A stretch of 64,000 bases of DNA from Sulfuricella sp. (GTDB lineage Bacteria; Pseudomonadota; Gammaproteobacteria; Burkholderiales; Sulfuricellaceae): NCBI GenBank assembly GCA_041651995.1, contig JBAZID010000004.1, positions 1 to 64,000 of the forward strand, in the 5' to 3' direction. Both the position numbers and the translations under genes were made by a program. The notes under the pieces are model-generated. The model ran no database searches. It worked only from the letters and a program-made list of their open reading frames with translations, and was not told where the DNA came from. Shown here in pieces: positions 35,800 through 44,404 of the stretch (position 1 is its first letter; every line of letters begins with the position of its first letter).

Positions 35800-36548
35800 A
35801 CGGCAAAACCCTGTGGCAGTGGGGGCCGCCCGTACTTGCGCTGTTCCTGCTCGTTGTGGTCCATGTGAGCGGGAGCAATCATGCCCTGTTCCTGTTGCTT
35901 AACCATCTTTCCGCCTACAGCGGCGATAGCGTATGGGCGCAACTCACGGTGATGGGCGACACGGCTATCGTGCTGGCCCTGCTCCTGCCCTGGTGGCGCA
36001 AGCGCCCCGGCCTGGTGTGGGCCGCGCTGCTGGCCGCGCTGCTGGCAACCGCCTGGACCCATGGCCTGAAGCCCTTTGTCGATGCGCCGCGCCCTCCCGC
36101 GGTTCTGGAGGCAGGCAGCTTCCACATCATCGGTCCGGCCTATCGCAACGGTTCGTTTCCCTCCGGGCACAGCACGGCAATTTTCACCCTCATCGGGGTA
36201 ATGGTGCTGATTTTGGCAAAAGGCTGGCTACGCTGGCCGTTGCTGGCCTTCGCCATCCTGGTGGCGGTATCGCGCAGCGTGGTGGGCGTGCATTGGCCGC
36301 TGGACCTCCTCGGCGGCATGCTCGGCGGCTGGCTTTCCGCCCTGGGCGGGGTCTGGCTGGCAGGGCGCTGGCAGTGGGAACAGAAACGGGTAGTGCGCTG
36401 GCTTTCGTCGGCGATTCCGGCAATTGCCGCAGGCATGCTGCTGGTTGGGTATAAAACCGGCTATGCGGAAGCGGCATTACTGCAACAAGCAGTGGGAGCG
36501 GTTTGCCTCGCTCTTTGGGTGCTGGGCTGGAAGAAAGCCACACAATAA
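35796..36548 (+). CDS. PAP2-family membrane phosphatase (2 of 2)
   Basis: A 250-residue membrane phosphatase with all PAP2 motifs: KPFVDAPRPP (about 92-101), GSFPSGHSTA (about 118-127) and RSVVGVHWPLDLLGG (about 160-174). It is translationally coupled to the third GT39 gene. A role in dephosphorylating undecaprenyl pyrophosphate, or a lipid A phosphate in preparation for glycosylation, is plausible. It is the last gene of the glycolipid locus, 40 bp before the metal-efflux operon. Confidence 0.86.
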   Translation: MNGKTLWQWGPPVLALFLLVVVHVSGSNHALFLLLNHLSAYSGDSVWAQLTVMGDTAIVLALLLPWWRKRPGLVWAALLAALLATAWTHGLKPFVDAPRPPAVLEAGSFHIIGPAYRNGSFPSGHSTAIFTLIGVMVLILAKGWLRWPLLAFAILVAVSRSVVGVHWPLDLLGGMLGGWLSALGGVWLAGRWQWEQKRVVRWLSSAIPAIAAGMLLVGYKTGYAEAALLQQAVGAVCLALWVLGWKKATQ

Positions 36549-36552
36549 TCCA

Positions 36553-36582
36553 TTCAGACCTCTGAATACTTTCGGGTACAAT
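36553..36582 (+). promoter_or_regulatory. Possible promoter/operator of the czc-type operon
   Basis: A perfect palindrome TTCAGA-CC-TCTGAA (36553-36566) is followed by TACAAT (36577-36582), only 6 bp before the first ATG. The palindrome overlaps the place of a -35 box, so it could be a regulator site. No metal regulator gene is in the window to support it. Confidence 0.3.
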
Positions 36583-36588
36583 CCCCTG

Positions 36589-36963
36589 ATGCGTCGCCTC
36601 ATCGCCATCCTTCTCATGCTCATCGTTCCGCTCCAGTTCGCCTGGTCGGCGACGGAGAGCTTGCATGGCCATCTGGACAACGAAGGACCGGTATCGGGAT
36701 TCCACTCTCACGATGACGACCATCACCATCATGATGACGGGGCAGTCGATCACGACAGCTTTGCCGTGAGCGATACCAATGACGGCCATAACGACGACGG
36801 GCACCATGACGGCCATTACCATCCCATCTTCAGCACGCTGCTCATTGAGCCTTATCTGAAACTGAGTGAAGCATCACCCAACGGGCCGCCCATCAGGCCG
36901 CCCGCTTCTTTCACGTCCCACATCCCCCCCTTATTCGACTGGCCTCCGTCGGCTCTCCTCTAG
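36589..36963 (+). CDS. czcI: CzcI-like histidine-rich periplasmic protein
   Basis: A 124-residue protein with a signal peptide (MRRLIAILLMLIVPLQFAWS) and a mature part containing many His and Asp residues (HSHDDDHHHHDDG and later clusters). This is the pattern of CzcI, the small periplasmic protein that precedes czcC in cobalt-zinc-cadmium efflux operons and is thought to bind metal or modulate expression. The start is ATG 36589; an open frame back to 36424 overlaps the PAP2 gene. It is followed 100 bp later by the outer-membrane component. Confidence 0.75.
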   Translation: MRRLIAILLMLIVPLQFAWSATESLHGHLDNEGPVSGFHSHDDDHHHHDDGAVDHDSFAVSDTNDGHNDDGHHDGHYHPIFSTLLIEPYLKLSEASPNGPPIRPPASFTSHIPPLFDWPPSALL

Positions 36964-37062
36964 AGCCGGCAGGACTGTTTTAGCCGACGCTGCATCGCGC
37001 AGCGAATCGGCCTCGTTGCCTGCCGGTGACCTCGACCCTATTTTTTCGTCCCGAGGAATCCG

Positions 37063-38289
37063 ATGCGACACCTATTATCCGTAGTTCTGCTCGCGCTGCC
37101 GCTGGCCGCGTGGGCGCAAGCCGATCCAATACATACGCTCACCGAAGCCGAGGCCGTCCGCCTTGGACTGACGCGCACCGAACTGTCCGACCTGGCGCGC
37201 GGAAGCGTCGAGGCGGCGGAGGCCGATGCTCTGGCCGCCGGGCTTCTTCCCAATCCCACCCTCGGCTATAGCCGCGACCGCAACCGGGGAACGCCTGGCG
37301 CCACCGAAGATACCTGGCAAATCGCCCAGACCTTCGACGTATCCGGTCGTCGTGGACTGCGTCGCGAGGCAGCAGACCGCCGTGTCGACGCCGCGAATGC
37401 CGGCAACACCCTGCGACGGAGCGAAATCGCCGCAGAAATCCGCCACCGCTTCCATGAAACGCTGTTCAAGCAGGAAAGCGTCCGGGCGACCCAAATCTGG
37501 ACCCAGCGCTTCATCCGCGTCGAGCGTCTGGTCGAAAAACTTGCCAAGGCTGGGGAGGCATCCGGCTACGACCGGCGCCGGCTTACCCGGGAGCGACAGA
37601 CGGCGCAAGCCCGGCTGAGCACCGAACAGGCCGATCTCGATCGTGCTGCAGAACGCCTGGCCGCGCTGATCGGCCTCCCGGGCAAAGCTGCCGCAAGCGT
37701 CAGCGGCGTCTTGCCACCCACTGCACCGCTCCCCCTCGATAAGGCACTGTCCCGGCTGGAACAGCGACCGGACCTGCAAGTGCTGTCACGGCGCGCCGAG
37801 GCTGCCGGCCTTGAAGGCCGGGCTGCATCGCGCGGATGGGTGCCGGATGTGACGCTGGGTGCCGGTCCGAAGCACACGGACAACGGCATCACGCGTGAGA
37901 ACGGCATGCTCGTCACGGTTTCGATTCCCTTGCCGGTTTTCGACCGCCAGCAGGCTGGCGAGAAACGCGCGCGGGCCGAGGCGCTCAACGCCCGCGCCGA
38001 GTACAGCCTGGCCCGCTCCCGCGCCGAGGGCGACCTGCGCGGCCTGCATCGTCAGGTGGAACGCCTGACCACAGCGGCTAGCGGCTACCGCACCCATGCG
38101 GTAGCCGAATCGTCCGAGTTGCTGCGCATCGCCGAAACCGCCTATCAGGGCGGCGAATCCACCCTGCTTGAACTGCTCGATGCCTATCGCGGCGCGTTGG
38201 AGGCCGAAATCACGGCCCTCAATCTCGAATGGAAAGCGCGTGAAGCAAGCATCGAATATGACCTGCTGACTGGGAGTGTCACCGAATGA
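37063..38289 (+). CDS. czcC: CzcC-type outer-membrane efflux channel (TolC family)
   Basis: A 408-residue outer-membrane factor with a signal peptide (about 1-17) and the two OEP repeats of long helices plus short beta strands (about 40-220 and 240-405). The LGLTRTELSD and GLLPNPTLGYSRDRN segments are typical of CzcC/CusC-like proteins in heavy-metal RND systems. It forms the tripartite pump with the next two genes. A 4-bp overlap (ATGA at 38286) couples it to the adaptor gene. GC content is high and even through this operon. Confidence 0.88.
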   Translation: MRHLLSVVLLALPLAAWAQADPIHTLTEAEAVRLGLTRTELSDLARGSVEAAEADALAAGLLPNPTLGYSRDRNRGTPGATEDTWQIAQTFDVSGRRGLRREAADRRVDAANAGNTLRRSEIAAEIRHRFHETLFKQESVRATQIWTQRFIRVERLVEKLAKAGEASGYDRRRLTRERQTAQARLSTEQADLDRAAERLAALIGLPGKAAASVSGVLPPTAPLPLDKALSRLEQRPDLQVLSRRAEAAGLEGRAASRGWVPDVTLGAGPKHTDNGITRENGMLVTVSIPLPVFDRQQAGEKRARAEALNARAEYSLARSRAEGDLRGLHRQVERLTTAASGYRTHAVAESSELLRIAETAYQGGESTLLELLDAYRGALEAEITALNLEWKAREASIEYDLLTGSVTE

Positions 38290-39842
38290 ACAAATATCTG
38301 ATTGCAACGCTTTGTACCGCACTGTTCCTTACCGCTTGCGGCGATGCCGGCAACAAACAGGCCAGGGACGATAGCCACGCGCCCACGGCTGATGGCGGCC
38401 ATGGCCACGGGGCCGGTGGCGAAAAACTTACCCACTTCACCGACCAGACCGAGCTCTTCGTCGAGTTCCCGCTCCTGGTGGCCGGTGAAAAATCCGCCTT
38501 CGCCGCGCACCTCACGCGGCTTGCCGACTTCAGGGCGCTGGCTGCCGGCAAGGTGAGCGTGATCCTGAGCGGCGGCGGCCAGCCGGACGAGGTGTTTGCC
38601 ACCGAGACACCGGCCCAGCCCGGCATTTTCCGGCCAGAAGCCTTGCCGAAGCAGGCTGGCGAGCGGGAATTGGCAATCGAGGTGGCCACCCCGGAATTCA
38701 CCGTGCGCCATCTGCTCGGTCCGGTCACAGTCTACGCCGACCGCAAGGCCGCCGACGCGGCGGGCGGCGAACATGACGACGAGGGCATCGGCTTCACCAA
38801 GGAGCAACAGTGGAAGGTGGACTTCGCCACCGCCGAGGTTGCCAGGCGGCCTATCCGCGCCGCCATCTCCGCGACCGGCACGCTGCGCGCCCGACCCGAC
38901 GGCGAGGCATTGCTGACCGCACCGGCGCCGGGACAGGTGCAGACAACCGGCAAGTTCCCCCAACTCGGACAGGCCGTGAAGAAGGGCGACATCCTTGCCT
39001 ACCTCACGCCGCGTCTCGGTGGCGACACGGATATGGCCTCACTCCAGGCCGGCGCGCGCAAAGCCAGGGTGGCACTGGAACTGGCCGGACGTGAGCGCTC
39101 CCGCATGGAAACCCTGTTCAGGGACGAGGCAGTGCCGGAGAAGCGGCTGCTGGCCGCCCGCGCCGCCGAGGAATCGGCCCGCGCCGAGTTAGACGCCGCC
39201 CAGGGGCGCCAAGGCCAATATGGCGGCGGCGCCGGTGGCGTGCCGCTGCGCTCACCGGTGTCGGGCACGATTGCCGATGTCCGCGTCTCGCCGGGCGCCT
39301 TTGTGCAGGAAGGCGCCTTGCTCTTTCACATCGCCGACCGGCGCGTCATGTGGCTGGAATTGCGCGTGCCCGAGTCGGAGGCGGCGCGTTTGGCTTCGCC
39401 CAGCGGCGCGACGTTCCGGGTGGAGGGTGTCGAACAAGGCTTCGAAATCGTACCGGGCAAGAACGGCCGCCTGATTGCCACCGGCGGCACAGTAGATGCG
39501 GTGACGCGCACCGTACCGGTGCTCTTCGAGCTCGCTCAGCCGGACGAGCGGCTACGCATCGGCATGGCGGTCAAGGCGCAAGTTTTCGCCGACGCCGCGA
39601 GCGAAGTGGTGGCCGTTCCCGCATCCGCCGTGCTCGACGAGAACGGCGTGCCGACAGTGTTTGTGATGGCCGGCGGAGAATCCTTTGAACGGCGACCGGT
39701 GCGCATTGGCGCCCGGGATGGCGATTGGCTGGAGGTCGTCGAGGGTCTGGAGCCGGGACAGCGCGTGGTTACGCGCGGCGCCTATCTGGTCAAGCTCGCC
39801 GCCACCAAGACCGGCGAAATCGGTCATGGCCACGCACACTAA
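38286..39842 (+). CDS. czcB: CzcB-type periplasmic adaptor of heavy-metal RND efflux, lipoprotein
   Basis: A 518-residue membrane-fusion protein. The signal peptide ends in lipobox LTAC (Cys about 18), so it is probably lipid-anchored. A histidine-rich stretch (DGGHGHGAGGE) and an N-terminal extra domain (about 40-150) precede the usual adaptor core: a lipoyl half-motif near ALLTAPAPGQV, a coiled-coil hairpin (about 255-310), the second lipoyl half in LRSPVSGTIADV and beta-barrel domains. The protein ends in GHGHAH. Terminal histidines suggest Zn, Co, Ni or Cd contact. It is the longer CzcB subtype. Confidence 0.88.
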   Translation: MNKYLIATLCTALFLTACGDAGNKQARDDSHAPTADGGHGHGAGGEKLTHFTDQTELFVEFPLLVAGEKSAFAAHLTRLADFRALAAGKVSVILSGGGQPDEVFATETPAQPGIFRPEALPKQAGERELAIEVATPEFTVRHLLGPVTVYADRKAADAAGGEHDDEGIGFTKEQQWKVDFATAEVARRPIRAAISATGTLRARPDGEALLTAPAPGQVQTTGKFPQLGQAVKKGDILAYLTPRLGGDTDMASLQAGARKARVALELAGRERSRMETLFRDEAVPEKRLLAARAAEESARAELDAAQGRQGQYGGGAGGVPLRSPVSGTIADVRVSPGAFVQEGALLFHIADRRVMWLELRVPESEAARLASPSGATFRVEGVEQGFEIVPGKNGRLIATGGTVDAVTRTVPVLFELAQPDERLRIGMAVKAQVFADAASEVVAVPASAVLDENGVPTVFVMAGGESFERRPVRIGARDGDWLEVVEGLEPGQRVVTRGAYLVKLAATKTGEIGHGHAH

Positions 39843-39854
39843 GGGGAGAATGAC

Positions 39855-42800
39855 ATGATCGGACACATCATTGCGTGGTCGCTACGCAACAAACTTTTCA
39901 TCGTCCTCGCCGGTGTGTTGCTGCTAGCCTGGGGCGGCTGGCAGGCAGCGCGCACGCCGGTGGACGTTTTCCCCGACCTCACGGCGCCTGCGGTAACCGT
40001 GGTGACCGAGGCCCATGGCATGGCGCCGACCGATGTCGAAAGCCTAGTCACATTCCCGATTGAAACCGCCCTGAACGGTGCGCCCAACGTGCGACGGGTA
40101 CGGTCCGCCACCAAGATCGGGCTGTCGGTCGTGACGGTCGAATTCGAATGGGGAACCGACCTCTATCTCGCCCGCCAGGTGGTGGCCGAACGCCTGCAAC
40201 TGGCGCGCGCAAGTCTACCGCCGGACATTCCCGCGCCGGCGATGACCCCGGCGTCTTCGATCATGGGCGAGATTCTGTTCATCGCGCTGACCTCGGACAA
40301 GCATTCCGGCATGGAGATGAAGAACGTCGCCGAACAGGTACTGAGGCGCCGGATTCTTGCCGTCCCCGGCGTGGCCGAAGTACTGCCAATCGGCGGCGAT
40401 ACCCAGCAGTTCCAGGTGACGGTAAAACCCGACCGGCTGGCGGCCTACCAGCTAACCCTGGACGAGGTGACGCAGGCGCTGCGCGAATCGAACCAGAACG
40501 CCTCCGCCGGCTTCTACGTCGAATCCGGTCAGGAATACCTGATCCAGGGCCAGGGCCGCATCGCGGTGCTGGACGACATTGCCGACACGGTGATCAAAGT
40601 CCGCGAAGGTCAACCCATACTCATCCGCGACGTGGCCGACGTGGCTATCGGCGCGGCGCCCAAGCGCGGCGTCGGTTCCCACAACGGCAAGCCGGCCGTG
40701 GTGCTGGGCATCCAGAAACAGCCCGGCGCCAATACCCTGGAACTGACCGACCGGCTCGACCGCACGCTGGCGGAAATCCAGGCCGGCCTGCCGGCGGGGA
40801 TGAAGGTCGAAAGCCACATCTTTCGCCAGGCGGACTTCATCCGCGTTTCCATCGACAACCTGCTCGCCGCCTTGGGCGAGGGGGCTGTCCTGGTGATTGC
40901 TATCGTCTTCGCCTTCCTGCTTTCGGCACGCGCCACGGCGATCACCCTGGTCGCCATTCCGCTGTCTCTGGTGGCGGCCATCCTCTCGATGAAGGCGCTC
41001 GGCGCCACCATCAACACCATGACGCTGGGCGGCATGGCTATTGCCCTCGGTGCGCTGGTGGACGACGCGATTATCGTGGTCGAGAACATCGTCCGGCGCC
41101 TGCGCGAAAACCTCGCGAAACCGGAAAGCGAGCAACGTGCTGCGGCGCAGGTGGTGTTTGAGGCGACCAAGGAAATCCAGGGCTCCATCGTCTTCGCGAC
41201 GCTGATCATCATGCTGGTGTTCATACCACTCTTCTTCCTCTCGGGCGTGGAGGGCAGGCTGATGGCGCCGCTCGGTTTCGCCTACGTGGTGTCGCTGGCC
41301 GCGTCACTGATGGTGGCGATCACAGTAACGCCGGTGCTGGCGGCGCTGTTCCTGCCGCGCTCTAAGATCGTCCGCGAGAACGTCGAACCGCGCTTCATCC
41401 ATTTCCTGCATGCGACCTATCGGCGGGTACTGGAAGCCACGGTCACACGCTGGCAGATGGTGACTGCGGTGAGTGTCGTTGCGCTGGCCGTTTCTCTGGT
41501 CGCACTCTCCTTCGCCGGCCGTGCCTTCCTGCCAGACTTCAACGAGGGTACGCTGACCATCGGCACCGCCACGCTGCCAGGCACCGCGCTGGAGGAGTCC
41601 GACCGCCTGGGTCAAATGGTCGAGCAGATCCTGCTTTCACACCTGGAGGTGGTGGCTACGGCCAGACGCACCGGTCGTGCCGAGGGCGACCCGCATGCCA
41701 TGGACGTATCGGCGTCCGAAATGGAAGTGACCCTGAAAATGGGCGAGCGCAGCAAGGAGGACTTCCTCGCCGCACTGCGCGACGATCTCTCGACCGTGCC
41801 CGGCACCCAGATCGTGGTCGGCCAACCGATTTCACACCGCATCGACCACATGCTCTCGGGCAGCCGCTCCAACATCGCGGTGAAGATTCTAGGCCCCAAC
41901 CTTGGCGAACTGCGCCGCCTGACCGGGGAAATCAAGGCGCTGGTGCAAACCGTGGCGGGCGCAGTGGACGTTACCGACGAGCAGCAAAGCGACATCCCCT
42001 TCCTGACCATCCGCTTCAAGCGCGACGCCCTGGCCCGGCACGGCCTTTCCATCCGGCAGGTGGCGGAAACCATCGAGGTGGCGTTTTCCGGCATGGCGGT
42101 GAGCCGCGTCCAGCAGGGCCAGGCGACCTACGATCTGGCGGTGCGCTTCGATCCGGCTGCGAAAGCCAGTCTCGACGCCATCCGCTCCACGCTGGTCACC
42201 ACAGCCAGCGGCGCGCGCTTGCCGCTCTCCGCGCTGGCCGACATCCGCAACGACCGGGCGCCATACTCCATCTCGCGTGAGAACGTGCAGCGCAAGATGG
42301 TGGTAATGGCTAACGTCGCCGGGCGCGATCTGGCGAGCGTGGTGGACGACATACGGCGCAAGGTGGCAGCGGAGGTGAAGATGCCGCCGGGCTATCACGT
42401 GGAATATGGTGGCCAGTTCGAGAGTGCCGAAGAGGCCGGCCGCATCCTGCTGTTCCTGGGCATCGCGGTCACCGCCGGCATCTTTCTTTTGCTTTTCGTG
42501 GCTTTCCGCACCGCCCGCGACGCGCTGCTGGTCATGCTCAACCTACCACTCGCCATCATCGGCGGGGTGATTGGCGTATTTGTCGCGGGTGGCGTCCTTT
42601 CGGTGGCCTCGATCATCGGCTTCATCACGCTGTTCGGTATCGCTACCCGCAACGGCGTGATGATGATCGCCCACATCCATCATCTGGTGGAACACGAGGG
42701 CGTGCGCGACGCGGCAGAGGCCGTCAAACGCGGTGCCGAGGAGCGTCTGGTGCCCATTCTGATGACGGCCCTGGCCGCCGGTCTTGCACTGGTCCCGCTG

Positions 42801-42980
42801 GCGTTCGCCGCCGGACAACCGGGCAGCGAAATCCAGTCGCCGATGGCCATCGTCATTCTGTTCGGGCTAGCCAGTTCCACGCTGCTCAACATGATTGTCG
42901 TGCCGGCGCTGTACCTGCGTTTCGGGGCCATCAGCGCAGCCCGCGCGCCGACGGCCAGCGACGACCTTGACGATGCTTGA
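39855..42980 (+). CDS. czcA: CzcA/CusA-family heavy-metal RND efflux pump
   Basis: A 1041-residue inner-membrane proton-driven pump with 12 helices and two large periplasmic loops. N-terminal MIGHIIAWSLRNKLFIVLAG and PVDVFPDLTAP are family hallmarks. The helix-4 motif reads ALGALVDDAIIVVEN: the aspartate and glutamate equivalent to D408 and E415 of CzcA are present, but the position of D402 is alanine, so it is closer to CusA-like and other HME subgroups than to classic CzcA. The substrate ion is therefore uncertain, although a CzcI-like protein heads the operon. Confidence 0.9.
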   Translation: MIGHIIAWSLRNKLFIVLAGVLLLAWGGWQAARTPVDVFPDLTAPAVTVVTEAHGMAPTDVESLVTFPIETALNGAPNVRRVRSATKIGLSVVTVEFEWGTDLYLARQVVAERLQLARASLPPDIPAPAMTPASSIMGEILFIALTSDKHSGMEMKNVAEQVLRRRILAVPGVAEVLPIGGDTQQFQVTVKPDRLAAYQLTLDEVTQALRESNQNASAGFYVESGQEYLIQGQGRIAVLDDIADTVIKVREGQPILIRDVADVAIGAAPKRGVGSHNGKPAVVLGIQKQPGANTLELTDRLDRTLAEIQAGLPAGMKVESHIFRQADFIRVSIDNLLAALGEGAVLVIAIVFAFLLSARATAITLVAIPLSLVAAILSMKALGATINTMTLGGMAIALGALVDDAIIVVENIVRRLRENLAKPESEQRAAAQVVFEATKEIQGSIVFATLIIMLVFIPLFFLSGVEGRLMAPLGFAYVVSLAASLMVAITVTPVLAALFLPRSKIVRENVEPRFIHFLHATYRRVLEATVTRWQMVTAVSVVALAVSLVALSFAGRAFLPDFNEGTLTIGTATLPGTALEESDRLGQMVEQILLSHLEVVATARRTGRAEGDPHAMDVSASEMEVTLKMGERSKEDFLAALRDDLSTVPGTQIVVGQPISHRIDHMLSGSRSNIAVKILGPNLGELRRLTGEIKALVQTVAGAVDVTDEQQSDIPFLTIRFKRDALARHGLSIRQVAETIEVAFSGMAVSRVQQGQATYDLAVRFDPAAKASLDAIRSTLVTTASGARLPLSALADIRNDRAPYSISRENVQRKMVVMANVAGRDLASVVDDIRRKVAAEVKMPPGYHVEYGGQFESAEEAGRILLFLGIAVTAGIFLLLFVAFRTARDALLVMLNLPLAIIGGVIGVFVAGGVLSVASIIGFITLFGIATRNGVMMIAHIHHLVEHEGVRDAAEAVKRGAEERLVPILMTALAAGLALVPLAFAAGQPGSEIQSPMAIVILFGLASSTLLNMIVVPALYLRFGAISAARAPTASDDLDDA

Positions 42981-43006
42981 ATCTTTCTTAACCAAAAGGA
43001 ACAAAC

Positions 43007-43108
43007 ATGCAAAATAAACTTGGAAAATGGTTCATACCGGCCATCGCCCTGTCGGTGTCGCTCGCCGTCTCTTTGCCCGTCGCCCTGGCGCAACATATCC
43101 ATATCTGA
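43007..43108 (+). pseudogene. Truncated exported protein at the end of the czc operon (33 codons)
   Basis: A good ribosome site (AAGGA, 6 bp spacing) and ATG 43007 open a 33-codon frame that is essentially a complete signal peptide (MQNKLGKWFIPAIALSVSLA then VSLPVALAQ) followed by HIHI and a stop. Periplasmic proteins with such starts often follow czcA. The mature part is missing, and the sequence after 43108 carries no continuation I recognise, so this is probably the stump of a gene cut when the downstream segment arrived. Confidence 0.6.
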
Positions 43109-43358
43109 TGCGCTCAAACTCTGCGCCATTCTTCCAGCAAGTGGTTTTACGCTGCGCGGCTGCAATACTGGCAGTCCATCCTCTCTTTGTCATTGTGAGC
43201 TCCCGAAGATTACGATGATTAACTTTCGGCGCAATGCCCTTCGGTTATTGCGCCCTACGTGCTGGGCTGGGTTTTGCAGCGGAAAGGAACTACTCGATCA
43301 CCCATTGTGTGACAATGACATTTCTGGTCTTGGCTCCATTACCGGCTTGGAGAATATT
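43109..43358. other. Junction region between the czc operon and the TIR gene
   Basis: 250 bp with no intact gene. It contains one dispersed hairpin, GGCGCAAT/ATTGCGCC (43228-43235 with 43247-43254) with a CCCTTCGG loop, of the type found between genes in many Proteobacteria. GGAG at 43349-43352 is the ribosome site of the next gene. Confidence 0.5.
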
Positions 43359-44372
43359 ATGCCTACGCGTTGCAAAGTGTTCATTGGATCATCATCCGAG
43401 GGCAGCAAAGTTGCAGATGCAGTTCGGCTACTACTCATTAATGAACTGGGTGAGAGCGCAAAAGTAGAGCTATGGACGCGTAAGTTTGAATTGAGCGCAA
43501 CCTATATCGAATCTCTCGAGAAAGTACTTGCTGAAGCTGATTTCGCTGTCATGGTACTCACGCCCGACGACGTCACAACCAGCCGAAACAAGGAGAAACT
43601 TGCGCCACGAGATAACGTTATATTCGAACTCGGACTATTTATGGGCGGCCTTGGGCGCGAACGTTGCTATCTTGTTCATGAAGACAATCCAGAAGGCAAG
43701 GCGAACCTTAAACTGCCCTCAGACCTGCTTGGCGTAAAGGCGGCGACGTTCAAGCGTCAGGACGATGAGGATTTGGAGACGGTCCTTAATGCGAAGTGTG
43801 CCTTGATCGCCAGGCAAATGAGCATGCTTCCTCTCAGGCACAAACTAAATCCGGATGAAGCCGCAGCACGAGCATCCACACTCTCATTCTGTGAACGCCT
43901 GGAAGGCGCCTGGTGGGAGCATGTGTCGGCGGGAGAAAAATGTTGGCTGAGTTTCTTCAAAATTGAATTGGATAATCTACACAACTCAGTTCAGCTCAAC
44001 GATGGACGCCACTTCGAGCCGGATGGCTCTCTAACCGCAAGATGGAAAAGTGTTACTACCCGCTTTTTCAGGGAAGAAAACAAAGTCGTGTATTTATGGC
44101 AGGGCTGGTATCCATCGAGCACCGATGCAAGTCCCCAGGACAGATTCCATGGCTATGGGGAATTCGAGTTTGAAATACCCGCGAAAGCTAGTGAGCCAAT
44201 TGCTCGCGGGCAGGGAAAATTCTGGAATGTTGATGAAACCCATCCAGAAAGGACTTTGATAAAGGTTGTACAACTGCGCCGGGTCCCTGACAAGAGTATC
44301 TCCACGATGACCAGTGGCAAGCAAAAGGAAATCCGGGATTTGGTCACAAGGACGTTTCGCGACTGGGAGTGA
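43359..44372 (+). CDS. TIR-domain protein with an unrecognised C-terminal domain, candidate defence effector
   Basis: A 337-residue cytoplasmic protein. Residues 4-150 are a TIR-like nucleotide-binding domain of the PF10137 type: CKVFIGSSSEG, VELWTRKFELSATYIESLE, DFAVMVLTPDD and RDNVIFELGLFMGGLGR, with Glu90 in the place of the NAD-cleaving glutamate. Residues 175-315 form a beta-rich domain rich in Trp and aromatic residues (GAWWEH, WKSVTTRFF, VVYLWQGW) that I cannot name. This TIR type occurs in CBASS and Pycsar effectors, but no cyclase gene is nearby. The start is ATG 43359 with GGAG upstream. Lower GC than its neighbours suggests transfer. Confidence 0.8.
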   Translation: MPTRCKVFIGSSSEGSKVADAVRLLLINELGESAKVELWTRKFELSATYIESLEKVLAEADFAVMVLTPDDVTTSRNKEKLAPRDNVIFELGLFMGGLGRERCYLVHEDNPEGKANLKLPSDLLGVKAATFKRQDDEDLETVLNAKCALIARQMSMLPLRHKLNPDEAAARASTLSFCERLEGAWWEHVSAGEKCWLSFFKIELDNLHNSVQLNDGRHFEPDGSLTARWKSVTTRFFREENKVVYLWQGWYPSSTDASPQDRFHGYGEFEFEIPAKASEPIARGQGKFWNVDETHPERTLIKVVQLRRVPDKSISTMTSGKQKEIRDLVTRTFRDWE

Positions 44373-44404
44373 TTCAATTTTCCGCCGCATGCCCGCCAGG
44401 ACTT

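Noticed and set aside
36964..37062. Riboswitch or attenuator between czcI and czcC
   Set aside because: Only short GC-rich complementarities are seen; no known metal riboswitch pattern.
43020..43358. N-terminal extension of the TIR protein by 113 codons
   Set aside because: The extension covers the czc stump and a dispersed hairpin; ATG 43359 has its own ribosome site and starts the TIR fold correctly.
43359..44372. TIR gene as part of a full CBASS operon
   Set aside because: No CD-NTase, Cap2/Cap3-like or phosphodiesterase gene lies on either side; neighbours are the czc pump and an Smr protein.
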